A DNA stretch of 64,000 bases from Streptomyces sp. Ag109_O5-10 (lineage in GTDB: Bacteria; Actinomycetota; Actinomycetes; Streptomycetales; Streptomycetaceae): positions 9,114,001 through 9,178,000 of the forward strand of contig NZ_FNTQ01000001.1 of the NCBI RefSeq assembly GCF_900105755.1, read 5' to 3'. The notes beneath the pieces are model-generated. The model made no database searches. It was not told the DNA's origin and worked only from the letters and a program-made list of their open reading frames with translations. The translations under genes were made by a program, and so were the position numbers. Below, piece after piece: positions 14,946 through 23,461 of this stretch (the first letter of the stretch is position 1; each line of letters begins with the position of its first letter).

Positions 14946-17399
14946 ATGGCCGAAACCAGGAACACGATGCCGGAGGCCGGACGGGAGGCCGGGCAGTCGG
15001 CGGGCCCCGCCATGGCGGTGGTGGACGCGCACGGAGTGGTGGTCTCGTGGAGCCCGGAGGCGGAGCGGCTCAGCGGTGTCGTGGCCGCCGACGCGATCGG
15101 GCTCTTCGCCGGACGGCTCCTGGCGGACCCGCAGGTGGTCCTGGGGGCGCCCGCCTTCACCGATCCGAGCCGTCGGGGAGACGGCTGGTCCGGGATCGTC
15201 GGCCTGCGCCGCGCCGACGGACCACCGCGGGACGTGTACCTGCGGGCCCATCCCCTCACCGAGCGTGACGGCACGGTGCGCTGGCTGGTCACCGCGACCG
15301 CGATGACGGCCGTTCCCTCGTGGCCGATGAACGGCGCCGGTGTGCGGGCGCTGCTCACCGGGGCGCCGGTCGGCATCGCCGTGCGCGACACCGATCTGCG
15401 GTGCACCTGGGTCAACGACGCGCTGGCGCTGCAGGACGGCATCCCGCGTGAGAAGAGACTCGGACGCCGGCTGACGGAGGTGCTGCCGGGACCCGAGGCC
15501 GAGTCGGCCGAGGCGGTGATGCGACTGGTCCTGCGGAGCGGGAAGCCGCAGGTCGACCACGAGTACCGCGCGTGGATGCCGACGAGGCCACAGCAGGAAC
15601 ACGCCTTCTCCACCTCGTTCTTCCGCCTCGACGACGCCGACGGGCGCACGCTGGGCGTGTGTGTCATGAGCGTCGACGTGACCGACCGGCAGCGGGCCCG
15701 CGAACGCCTGGCCGTGCTCAGCGAGGCCAGCACCCGGATCGGCACCACCCTGGAGGTGATGAGAACCGGTCAGGAACTCGCCGACCTCGCCGTGGCCCGC
15801 ATCGCCGACTACGTCACCGTGGACCTGGCCGAGTCCGTCGCGGAGGGCGAGGACTCCGTGGCCCGGCTCGGCGCGGCGATCGGCCGCGTGCCGGCGTTCC
15901 GCAGGGCGGGCGTCGCCTCGGTCCACGACGGCGCACCGGAGTCGCTCTTCTCGCGCGGGGAAACCGTGTCCGTGCCGGCCCCTTCCCCCTTCACGGACGT
16001 CCTGGTCTCGGGCGCGTCACATCTCGAACCGGTGCTGAGCACCGCGCGAGGCGCCTGGCTGGAAGAGGACCGGGAACGGTTGGAGAAAGTACGCCGGTAC
16101 GGCATGCACTCGCTGATGATCGTGCCGATCCACGCCCGCGGCGCGGTGCTGGGCGTCGCGGTCTTCGTGCGCATGGGCGACTCGGTGCCCTTCGAGACGG
16201 ACGACCTGCGGCTGGCCGAGGAACTCGTCGCGCGTGCCGCCCTGTCCCTCGACAACGCCCGCCGGTACGTACGCGAACGCACCGCCGCCCTCGCTCTCCA
16301 GCGCAACCTGCTGCCGGGCAGGCTGGTCGGCGGGGCGGCCGTCGAGGTGGCGTCCCGCTACGTTCCCGCCGACACGGAACACGGCGTGGGCGGTGACTGG
16401 TTCGACGTCATCCCGCTGTCCGGCGCCCGGGTGGCCCTGGTCGTGGGCGACGTGGTCGGTCACGGCATCAACGCGGCGGCGACCATGGGCCGGCTCCGGG
16501 CCGCGGTGCACACCCTCGCCAACCTGGACCTGTCCCCGGACGAACTGCTGTCCCACCTCGACGACACCATCTCCCGCCTCGGCGTGGAGGACAGCGACAT
16601 TCCGGATCGCGCAGCCGCGGAGTCCGGCGCCACCTGCCTGTACGCCGTGTACGACCCGGCCACCCGCCGCTGCACGATGGCCCGCGCGGGTCACCCGCCG
16701 CCCGTGATCATCTCGCCCCAGGGCGGCGTCTCCGTCCCCGACCTGCCCGCCGGTCTGCCGCTCGGTGTCGGGCCGGCCTCCTTCGAGTCCGTCGAGGTGG
16801 ACCTGCCCGAGGGCTGCCTGATCGCCTTCTACACCGACGGTCTGGTGGAGACCCGGGATCAGGACATCGACGCGGGGATACGACGGCTCGGAACGGTCCT
16901 CGCGCGGCCGGACCGCCCTCTGGACGACCTGTGCACGGCAGCGTTCGACACCCTGCCGCCCAGGGCCCTGGAGGACGACGCCACGCTGCTCCTGGCACGG
17001 CCCCGTTCGCTCCCGCCGTCGCAGTTCGCCACGTGGGACCTGCCGAGCGATCCCGTCGTGGTCCCCCACGCCCGGGCCCTGGCCACCGCCCAGTTGACCG
17101 GATGGGGACTGGAGGGCCTGGTCGCGACCACCGAACTCATCGTCAGCGAACTGGTCACCAACGCCCTGCGCCACGGCGACGGTCCCATCACCCTTCGCCT
17201 CATCCGGCACGAGGTGCTGGTGATCGAGGTGACGGACACCAGCGACTCCGTCCCTCGACTGCGCCATGCCCGTCCGACGGACGAGGGCGGGCGCGGTCTC
17301 TTCCTCGTCGCACAGCTCGCCAGCCGGCGGGGCACCCGCAACTCGCCCGCGGGCAAGACGGTCTGGGCCGAGCAGGAGATCAATCCGCCGCCGTCCTGA
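14946..17399 (+). CDS. PAS-PAS-GAF-PP2C phosphatase with C-terminal anti-sigma-like kinase domain
   Basis: An 817-residue cytoplasmic signalling protein. Domains in order: two PAS-like sensors (about residues 20-120 and 130-250), a GAF domain (about 255-440), a SpoIIE/RsbU-type PP2C phosphatase (about 460-670) with metal-binding GVGGDWFDVIPL and VGDVVGHGINAAAT, and a HATPase_c domain (about 690-810) with the N-box SELVTNALRHG and G-box GGRGLFLVAQL. Such proteins dephosphorylate STAS anti-anti-sigma factors, while the last domain resembles the RsbW-type kinase that does the reverse; both activities are fused here. No membrane helix is visible, so the signal is likely intracellular. It starts 16 nt after the TetR gene with GAAGGAGGG upstream. 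Confidence 0.92.
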   Translation: MAETRNTMPEAGREAGQSAGPAMAVVDAHGVVVSWSPEAERLSGVVAADAIGLFAGRLLADPQVVLGAPAFTDPSRRGDGWSGIVGLRRADGPPRDVYLRAHPLTERDGTVRWLVTATAMTAVPSWPMNGAGVRALLTGAPVGIAVRDTDLRCTWVNDALALQDGIPREKRLGRRLTEVLPGPEAESAEAVMRLVLRSGKPQVDHEYRAWMPTRPQQEHAFSTSFFRLDDADGRTLGVCVMSVDVTDRQRARERLAVLSEASTRIGTTLEVMRTGQELADLAVARIADYVTVDLAESVAEGEDSVARLGAAIGRVPAFRRAGVASVHDGAPESLFSRGETVSVPAPSPFTDVLVSGASHLEPVLSTARGAWLEEDRERLEKVRRYGMHSLMIVPIHARGAVLGVAVFVRMGDSVPFETDDLRLAEELVARAALSLDNARRYVRERTAALALQRNLLPGRLVGGAAVEVASRYVPADTEHGVGGDWFDVIPLSGARVALVVGDVVGHGINAAATMGRLRAAVHTLANLDLSPDELLSHLDDTISRLGVEDSDIPDRAAAESGATCLYAVYDPATRRCTMARAGHPPPVIISPQGGVSVPDLPAGLPLGVGPASFESVEVDLPEGCLIAFYTDGLVETRDQDIDAGIRRLGTVLARPDRPLDDLCTAAFDTLPPRALEDDATLLLARPRSLPPSQFATWDLPSDPVVVPHARALATAQLTGWGLEGLVATTELIVSELVTNALRHGDGPITLRLIRHEVLVIEVTDTSDSVPRLRHARPTDEGGRGLFLVAQLASRRGTRNSPAGKTVWAEQEINPPPS

Positions 17400-17628
17400 G
17401 CGCACCGACGTCGGACCGGCCCCCTGTACGCGGTCCGAGCCCCGGGACCGGGGACCGTGCAGGGCAGCCCCCACCGCGTGGCCGGAGGCACTCAAGAAGA
17501 CGGGCTCAACACGGTTGGTGGCGCGGTGCTACTTTGTCCTGCGCCTTGTGCACGTCACGTCGATGAGCTGCGCCACAGACCGACGGGCTGGTGTCCTGCG
17601 GTCCGTGGAGCCGGCAGGGGGAGTCACG

Positions 17629-18831
17629 GTGCCGTTCGGCCAGGTGATCAGCAGCAGTGGGACGCTCACGCTCATGACCCTTCTCGCGCTGCGTCCGCCG
17701 CGACCGCGGCGCTCCACTCCCTTCACTCTGAGCTTCTTTCTCACCTTCCTGATCAACGAGCAGCCGTTCCTCGGCCTGTATGTGCTGGCCGCCGGTGCGG
17801 TACCGCCTCTGCTGGCCGGAGAGACGGGAACGCTGTCGTGGTGGCTGGGCACGGGCACGGCCGCGGGCACCGCGGGCGGACTGCTGGTGCTGGCGGTGCG
17901 GGCCCGCACCGCCCGACCCCGGCTGACCGCTGCGCTGCGACAGGCACTCGGGCCGTCGGCGGTGGTGCAGCGACGGCGGCGTGGCCCGTGGCCGATCGTG
18001 CGGCTGATGGTCTTGCCCCTGATCTCCTACCGGTTCGACGTGCGGCGGGTGGCCAACCTGCGCTACGGCGACGCAGGCCGAGGCCACCTGCTGGACGTGT
18101 ACGTCCCCCGGGCAGGGACAGCCAACGCGCCGGTCCTCGTCTACCTGCACGGCGGGGGCTTCCGCATCGGCAGCAAGATGATCGGCGCGCGTCCCCTGCT
18201 CTACCGGCTGGCCGGCCGGGGCTGGGTGTGCGTGAGTGCCAACTACCGGCTGGGCGGCCGCCTGGACTATGCCGACCGGCTCGCGGATGTGCGGCAGGTC
18301 GTCCGGTGGGTGTGCGACAATGGTGCCGCCTACGGAGCCGATCCGTCGGCGGTGTTCCTCGCCGGCGGCTCCGCCGGGGCCCATCTGGCGGCCACGACCG
18401 CGCTCACCGCAGGCGGGGCACCGGGTCAGCCGGACGGTGAGGAGACCGGCCCACCGGTGGCGGGGGTGATCGGCTTCTACGGCTACTACGGGCAGGCCGA
18501 CGCCGGCGCCGACTCCACCCCGCTGGCACACCTGCACCCGGACGCCCCGCCGTTCCTCGTCGTCCACGGCGCGCTGGACACGCTGGTCCTGGTCGAGGAT
18601 GCCCGACATTTCGCGTCCGAACTCGGGCGCGTCTCCACCCAGCCGGTGGTCTACGCCGAACTCCCCGGCACCCAGCACAACTTCGACTTCTTCCCCTCGC
18701 TCCGTTTCCACGCCGTCATCGACGCGGTCGAGGACTTCACCGCCTGGGTCCGATCCGGCGACGCGGCCGGACCGACGCATCGGGATGCGGCGCCCTCCCG
18801 CCGGGAAGACGATCCCGGCGGGCACCCCTAG
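17629..18831 (+). CDS. Membrane-anchored alpha/beta hydrolase (esterase-like)
   Basis: A protein of about 400 residues. The GTG at 17629 has a strong ribosome site (AGGGGGAG, 5 nt away); an ATG at 17674 would shorten it by 15 residues. Two hydrophobic segments near residues 30-90 are followed by a hormone-sensitive-lipase-type hydrolase domain: oxyanion motif LHGGGFRIGS, nucleophile in AGGSAGAHLA, acid in HGALDTLVLVED and His in GTQHNFDFF. It should hydrolyse short or hydrophobic esters on the inner face of the membrane. The gene stands alone; the 229-nt gap before it holds no other gene. Confidence 0.85.
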   Translation: MPFGQVISSSGTLTLMTLLALRPPRPRRSTPFTLSFFLTFLINEQPFLGLYVLAAGAVPPLLAGETGTLSWWLGTGTAAGTAGGLLVLAVRARTARPRLTAALRQALGPSAVVQRRRRGPWPIVRLMVLPLISYRFDVRRVANLRYGDAGRGHLLDVYVPRAGTANAPVLVYLHGGGFRIGSKMIGARPLLYRLAGRGWVCVSANYRLGGRLDYADRLADVRQVVRWVCDNGAAYGADPSAVFLAGGSAGAHLAATTALTAGGAPGQPDGEETGPPVAGVIGFYGYYGQADAGADSTPLAHLHPDAPPFLVVHGALDTLVLVEDARHFASELGRVSTQPVVYAELPGTQHNFDFFPSLRFHAVIDAVEDFTAWVRSGDAAGPTHRDAAPSRREDDPGGHP

Positions 18832-18984
18832 CCTGATCTTTGGCCTGTGCGGCGGGGCCGCGGATGGTCGACTTCTCTTTCCGGGACGTTGTGGTGACTG
18901 CGGTCGCCGCGGACACGGGCCGGGGTGAGTCTGTCCGAGGACACGGGTCTGTCCCATGGGTGCCGTCGGCCGCCGCCCAGGAGG

Positions 18985-19212
18985 AACGGTGGCCGCCTTC
19001 CTGGCCGTCATCCGTGCCGACGAGCACCGCGAACACCCCGCACCCACCGCGCTCATCCCGTTCACCGGCAACGAAACACAGCGACTGTTCGCCCTGCCCG
19101 CCGCACACCCGAACGGCCGACGCGACCATCGCCTGCGCTGGTCCCTATGGCGTCGCCGAGATCAGCCCGCGCCCGCGACTGCCGCTACCGCCGACGCGAG
19201 GCCACGACATGA
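18985..19212 (+). pseudogene. C-terminal fragment of a transposase (IS701/IS4-like)
   Basis: The plus strand reads LAVIRADEHREHPAPTALIP, then FTGNETQRLFALP, LRWSLWRRRDQ, and after a one-base loss continues in another frame as ARARDCRYRRREATT before TGA. The W-x-x-W-R-R-R-x-Q-A-R-A-R-x-x-x-Y-R-R pattern is the C-terminal tail of transposases common in Streptomyces. No start, catalytic DDE core or terminal repeats remain. The rest of the 461-nt gap 18832-19292 shows no other gene. Confidence 0.6.
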
Positions 19213-19292
19213 CGATCCCCAACTGGGCACGGAGCATCAATGGACCGGCCGTAAGAAGCAACCGACCGAAGTAGGCGCGGCCTGAGGGCCCC

Positions 19293-20021
19293 TCAGGCCC
19301 CCATCAGCGCCGCCAGGGCGCGGTCCATCGCGGCGTTGAACTCTTCCGGCGTCAGCGGCAGCCGGGACTTGGCGTCCCGACTCCATTGGTCGGCGAGCAC
19401 CTCGGCGGAGCCCGCCTCGACACCGTCGAGCGCCGCGTCGGCCAGGTCCGACGGAGCGATCTTTGCCACGGGCCAGGCCGCCGCCATGTCGGTGTCGGCC
19501 AGGCCGAGGTGTACCGCTGTGACGAGCGTGCCCTGCTCGGCGAGCTCCAGGCGGACGCCGTTGGTCATGGCCCAGGCGGCGGCCTTGGACAGGTGGTAGG
19601 CGTTGGCGCCCTTGCCCCCGAACCACGACATGGCGGAGAGGACGTTGACGATCGCGCCCCCGCCGTTCCTGGCGAGCGCCGGCGCGAACGCCCGGATCAT
19701 CTCCAGGTGGCCGAACGTGTTGGTCTCCAGCTCGCGCCGGACCGCGTCCAGCGAGCCGGTCACCAGGTCGGTCCCCGTAATGATTCCCGCGTTGTTGATG
19801 AGTAGCGAGACGTCCGGGGCGGCCTCGGCAGCGGCCCGCACGGACGTGGGGTCGACGATGTCGAGGGGCAGCACCTCGACCCCGGGCAGGTCCACGGTCT
19901 CCGGTCGGCGGGCCGTCGCATAGACCTTGTGGGCGCCCCGTTCGAGCAGGCGCTGGGCGAAGGCGCGGCCCAGGCCGCGGTTGGCTCCGGTGACAAGGGC
20001 GACGGAGTTGTTGATATCCAT
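19293..20021 (-). CDS. Short-chain dehydrogenase/reductase
   Basis: A 242-residue SDR oxidoreductase. It has the cofactor motif TGANRGLGRAFAQ, NNAG near residue 80, a catalytic Ser in VLSAMSWFG and the Y-x-x-x-K motif YHLSKAA. Unlike many classical SDRs the C-terminal third (EVLADQWSRDAKSRLPL) resembles quinone-linked or detoxifying SDRs. It starts at the ATG at 20021 and is divergent from a MerR regulator across a 75-nt spacer containing a perfect palindrome, so MerR control is very likely. Substrate unknown; many such pairs respond to electrophiles. Confidence 0.9.
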   Translation of the reverse strand: MDINNSVALVTGANRGLGRAFAQRLLERGAHKVYATARRPETVDLPGVEVLPLDIVDPTSVRAAAEAAPDVSLLINNAGIITGTDLVTGSLDAVRRELETNTFGHLEMIRAFAPALARNGGGAIVNVLSAMSWFGGKGANAYHLSKAAAWAMTNGVRLELAEQGTLVTAVHLGLADTDMAAAWPVAKIAPSDLADAALDGVEAGSAEVLADQWSRDAKSRLPLTPEEFNAAMDRALAALMGA

Positions 20022-20038
20022 GCCCGGTACGCTAAAAC

Positions 20039-20054
20039 CTGACGCTGGCGTCAG
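20039..20054. promoter_or_regulatory. MerR operator between divergent SDR and MerR genes
   Basis: CTGACGC-TG-GCGTCAG is a perfect 7-2-7 palindrome centred between the two start codons. In the SDR direction it can overlap the -35 side of a promoter with -10-like TTAGCG, the usual position for MerR activators that untwist long spacers. Confidence 0.75.
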
Positions 20055-20096
20055 AGGCAAGTGCTGTCCGTCAGAACCGGGGCGAGAGGAATCACC

Positions 20097-20474
20097 ATGA
20101 CCGTCACGGAGGCTGCGGCCGAGCGGCTGGTCCGCATCGGCGAGGTGGCACGGGGCGCCGGCGTCTCGGTACGCGCCGTGCGCTACTACGAGCAGCAGGG
20201 GCTGCTCATCGCGGAGCGCAGCCCGTCCGGCCAGCGCCTCTACCGGCAGGACACCGTCACCCTGGTGCGCTTCTTCCAGCAGATGTTCGCCGCCGGTCTG
20301 ACCAGCCGAAGGATCGCGGAACTCCTTCCATGCTGGGACACCGGGCACACCGACGCCGATCAACGAGCCATGCTGCGCGCCGAGCGCGACCGCATCCAGG
20401 CCAAGGTCGACGACCTGCAGGCCGCCCTGGACCGCCTCGACGAGGTCATCGCGATCACGGACACGCACCCGTAG
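20097..20474 (+). CDS. MerR-family transcriptional regulator
   Basis: A 125-residue MerR protein. The winged helix is at about residues 12-80 (VRIGEVARGAGVSVRAVRYY, then EQQGLLIAERSPSGQRLYR), and the C-terminal half is a long dimerisation coiled coil (AERDRIQAKVDDLQAALDRL). It lacks the cysteine set of metal sensors, so an organic ligand or redox-independent cue is more likely. The start at 20097 follows GAGAGGAATC. It faces the SDR gene and should control it, and itself, through the palindrome at 20039-20054. Confidence 0.9.
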   Translation: MTVTEAAAERLVRIGEVARGAGVSVRAVRYYEQQGLLIAERSPSGQRLYRQDTVTLVRFFQQMFAAGLTSRRIAELLPCWDTGHTDADQRAMLRAERDRIQAKVDDLQAALDRLDEVIAITDTHP

Positions 20475-20683
20475 TCACGGTCGGTCGGACGACGCACCAG
20501 CGATCCACGGCCGGAGTACCGGACCGCTCTCCGTCTCCCCGGGAGCCCACAGGCCTCCGCCGAACCGCTGGCCGGCCGGGACCCGGCGCAGGACCGCTCC
20601 GTGACGGGGACCGCCGAGGACGTTTCGTCTTCTGCCGGGAGCGACGGCCCTCTGCCGACCGGCCTCTCGGCCGCTCAAGGCCG

Positions 20684-20795
20684 CAGCAAGGTGCTCGGGC
20701 CGGGTACGACGGTGACCAGTACATCCGCCCCTGCCGCGCACGCCGTGACGGACGACGCCGAAACGAGGCGTCCGCACGGAGGCGTTGTCCCGCAT
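20684..20795 (-). pseudogene. Degenerate N-terminal copy of the 3-hydroxyisobutyrate dehydrogenase gene
   Basis: The minus strand aligns with 13440-13550: a block like ATG-GGGACA...GGACGCCT-GTTTCGGCG is followed, after an internal deletion, by GGGGCGGATGTACTGGTCACC, encoding AGADVLVTVVPGP as in the intact gene. Frame and length are destroyed. The remaining parts of the 516-nt gap 20475-20990 show no recognisable gene. Confidence 0.55.
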
Positions 20796-20990
20796 CGAAC
20801 CGCGTGCGCTGCCGGTTGTCTGAGGTGGCCCGGCGACGGCGAACGCCGCTAGCCCGCTTGCTCTGCCGGCCTCAGGCGATGCGACCGAAGTCGATGCGAC
20901 CGAAGTCGATGCCCCGCGATTCGTCACGGTGTGGCCACGAGACGGCGCACGGCCGGCCGGGAGACGCCCCCCGGAAGGTAACTTGCCGCA

Positions 20991-21677
20991 GTGACCACAC
21001 AATCGAACACCCCTGACCCGACGGTCAGTCGACAGGTGCAGCAGCAGGCCGGGATCGCCCCGAGCGGCCCCGGCGGCGGCACCCTCTTCACCGAACCGGT
21101 TCTGGTCGTGAACCAGAAGGCCAAACTCATAGAGCTGACCAACGAGTACAAGGTCATGGACCAGCACGGCAACCAGCTCGGGTCCGTGGCCGAGGTCGGG
21201 CAGAGCGCGCTGCGCAAGGTCGTACGCTTCATCAGCGACTGGGACCAGTACTTCACCCACAAGCTGGAGATCAGGGACGCCCAGGGGCAGCCGGTGCTGC
21301 GACTGACCCGTCCCGCGAAGATATTCAAGTCGCGGGTGATCGTCACCCGGCCGGACGGAGAGCCGGTGGGCGAGTTGGTCCAGCAGAACGTCTTCGGGAA
21401 GATCAACTTCGCCATCAACGCAGGTGGGACCCAGATCGGCGCCATCAAGGGGGAGAACTGGCGCGCCTGGAACTTCGCCGTCGTCGACCAGGCAGGCACC
21501 GAGGTGGCCCGGATCACCAAGACCTGGGAGGGCCTCGCCAAGACGATGTTCACCACGGCGGACAACTACGTCCTCCAGATTCACCAGCAACTCCCCGAGC
21601 CGTTGCGAAGCCTGGTCGTCGCTACGGCGTTGACGGTCGACACGGCTCTGAAGCAGGACGCCCGCGGACTGGGCTGA
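20991..21677 (+). CDS. Scramblase-related (LURP-one-like) protein
   Basis: A 228-residue soluble protein starting at a GTG with GGAAGG 12 nt upstream. After a Gln/Pro-rich N-terminus of about 30 residues comes a tubby-like beta-barrel domain: LVVNQKAKLIELTNEYKVMD, GSVAEVGQSALRKVVRF, HKLEIRDAQGQPVLRLTRP and IHQQLPEPLRSLVVATALTV. It matches actinobacterial phospholipid-scramblase-related proteins. These are widespread but of unclear function; a lipid-binding or membrane-associated regulatory role is inferred from the fold. It stands alone. Confidence 0.8.
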   Translation: MTTQSNTPDPTVSRQVQQQAGIAPSGPGGGTLFTEPVLVVNQKAKLIELTNEYKVMDQHGNQLGSVAEVGQSALRKVVRFISDWDQYFTHKLEIRDAQGQPVLRLTRPAKIFKSRVIVTRPDGEPVGELVQQNVFGKINFAINAGGTQIGAIKGENWRAWNFAVVDQAGTEVARITKTWEGLAKTMFTTADNYVLQIHQQLPEPLRSLVVATALTVDTALKQDARGLG

Positions 21678-22413
21678 CGACGAGCCGCGTTGAGCGGCGC
21701 GAGGTGCACACGTCGGGGCAGTGGAGCCTGCCCCGGCGGGATCGACACGGCATCACCCTGCACTCCCTCGTAGTCGTACCCGTGCCGAACGCCGACGGAC
21801 GGCTGCCCCAGGGCCTCGTGTCTGGAAAGGCGTTGACGGGGAGACGGGCCGGGCCGGCCCGCCCGGTTGCGCACCTTCTCCCGCCGCACCCTCGGTCCGG
21901 GCCCGCGATCCCGCGCGCAGCCCGTCACCCGCCGCTGTGCACGTCGTCCGCTCCGGGAACGGCGACCGACCTGCGCGGATGTGCTGCCGCTCGCCCGGCT
22001 CGACGCGGGCGAACAGCCCGGCCACGCCCGCCTCGACCTGACCGCACTGGTGCGGGTGCGCACCCGGATGAGAGGGATCTCAGGTGGCTGCCGTGACTGG
22101 TGCGGCGGCCGTTCACATGCCGCGGTCTGGGCCGTACCAAGGTGCGGTGCGTTCGTCGGCGGACATGGGAAGGCGCTGCAACCTCACGGGGCCGGGGTAA
22201 AAGGCTGCACTGTTGGGCCCGCTCATGTCCTCGCCGATGAGATGGCGGTAGAGCCATTCCGCTTAGCTCATGCGGTGCTCTGCCCAGGTTTCGTCATAGC
22301 TCACCAGGAGCCTCGGAGCCTCAGGGGCAGCGATCAGGAAGAGGAGGTATGCCGAGAGCAGATGCCTCCGACGACGTCCCGGTAGCCCGAGTGTGAGCGC
22401 TGGGCGTGCCGAG
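21678..22413 (+). pseudogene. Gene-free stretch with a short histidine-kinase relic (about 21960-22076)
   Basis: In this 736-nt gap the plus strand encodes ADVLPLARLDAGEQPGHARL and DLTALVR, matching the segment after the phospho-acceptor helix of sensor kinases (ALARLDAGE...LDLAALVRE). It has no start, ATPase motifs or continuation. I see nothing recognisable in the rest. Confidence 0.35.
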
Positions 22414-22989
22414 TCAGGTGGTCAGCCGGGCGAGTTCGTCTGCGCGACGGTGGTCCTTCGGGCGACCGAGGGCCCGCCGCATGCGGATGAGGTCGTCGAG
22501 TGCGGCGTAGCGGATGGTGAATCCCGCGGGGTCACGGGTGGTCTCGGCCGAGGCCAGGCAGGGGGTGACGTCCATGGCGCCCCAGGGCAGGGCGGGAGTG
22601 CACAGGTCTCCGCTTGCGCCGGTGACCCGGTACCCCACATGTGGGCGGTCGAGATCGGGCAGGTCGGTGCAGCCGCACCGGGCCAGGGCGTCACGCAAGG
22701 CGTGCGCCTCGTCAGGGGTGCCGTCCCAGAGCAGGTCGAGGTCCCCGGTCAGTTCGGTGGAGCCGTGCATGATGCCGGCGACCTGACCGATGACCACCGC
22801 GTGGGAACCGGCTGCATGGATCGCCTGGAGGAAGGGGAGGGGATCGAAGCCGAGTGCCCCGTCGGTGGCGAACGTGCCCAGTAGATCGTCGGCTTCCTCT
22901 GGGCGGCGTCCGACGGGGACACGTTCTCGTGTTGCGTCTTCGGTCCGGGCGACGGCGCGCCGCAGGCGCAGGGCAGCTGTCTGGCTCAT
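22414..22989 (-). CDS. Nucleotidyltransferase-fold protein (AbiEii-like)
   Basis: A 191-residue protein. The core HAVVIGQVAGIMHGSTELTG followed by DLDLLWDG has the G-S...D-x-D nucleotidyltransferase signature seen in AbiEii-like toxins and related NTases; further on is ALDDLIRMRRALGRPKDHRR, a typical C-terminal element of this group. The ATG at 22989 has a modest GGA site. No antitoxin-like gene (AbiEi) lies beside it, so a complete toxin-antitoxin pair is not visible. Function unknown; it may modify tRNA or protein like its relatives. Confidence 0.7.
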   Translation of the reverse strand: MSQTAALRLRRAVARTEDATRERVPVGRRPEEADDLLGTFATDGALGFDPLPFLQAIHAAGSHAVVIGQVAGIMHGSTELTGDLDLLWDGTPDEAHALRDALARCGCTDLPDLDRPHVGYRVTGASGDLCTPALPWGAMDVTPCLASAETTRDPAGFTIRYAALDDLIRMRRALGRPKDHRRADELARLTT

Positions 22990-23144
22990 GGGCCCATCCA
23001 ACACGGTCGGACCCTGCCGGTGATCAGTAGTGGTTCCGGTCTGATCGCCGCGGTCAGGTGGCCGGCCATGTTCAGTACCACGAGGCTCGCCCACCGGGCC
23101 GTCTCGGTGGTGGTGTGCCGACAGCAGATGAGGGTGCCGGCGAA

Positions 23145-23215
23145 CTCACCGACGTGTCCGGAGGCGGCTTCGTCTTCCTGGTCACCCTGCCGCGGGGGAG
23201 AGCCCGACGCCCGCG
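23145..23215 (+). pseudogene. Possible histidine-kinase C-terminal relic
   Basis: The plus strand reads GELTDVSGGGFVFLVTLPRG, resembling the final strand of HATPase domains (G-G-x-F-x-V-x-L-P-R). Nothing else of a kinase is in frame. It may derive from the same lost kinase as the relic near 22 kb. The rest of 22990-23348 shows no gene. Confidence 0.3.
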
Positions 23216-23348
23216 GCGACCACGTCTGACCGCACCCCACGCCGCGGCCCAACGCCCTCCGGCCCGGCCCGGACGCGGCACAAGCCGGTTGCGACGGCTT
23301 GATATCGTCACGGTGTCGGACCGCCCAGCACCGTCGCGGTCCGCGGAA

Positions 23349-23440
23349 CCATGGCATTCCCAGCCGGTGACACGGGCCTTCGACCCGTCAGCCCGGCCCC
23401 AGTCGCCAGGACCATGCGCGTCCGAGGCGGGGCATGCTCT
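23349..23440 (+). ncRNA. Candidate structured leader RNA, copy C
   Basis: Contains the same three blocks as copies A and B: CCCAGCCGGT, AGTCGCCAGGAC and GTCCGAGGCGGGG (23420-23432). The closing stem has a third sequence, GGCAT (23353-23357) with ATGCT (23434-23438). An inner ACGGG/CCCGT hairpin replaces the inner stems of the other copies, and GGAC/GTCC is kept. It ends 23 nt before the GH114-2 start and is in sense orientation although this gene runs opposite to the other two. Confidence 0.68.
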
Positions 23441-23461
23441 CCCGTCCAGAAGCAGGCCGTC

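Noticed and set aside
18840-19274. Plus-strand frame of 144 codons after the alpha/beta hydrolase
   Set aside because: No family match in this frame; the recognisable transposase tail uses the other two frames.
23414-23461. ATG at 23414 as start of GH114-2
   Set aside because: It would put the coding region inside the conserved RNA element and add residues before a normal lipoprotein signal.
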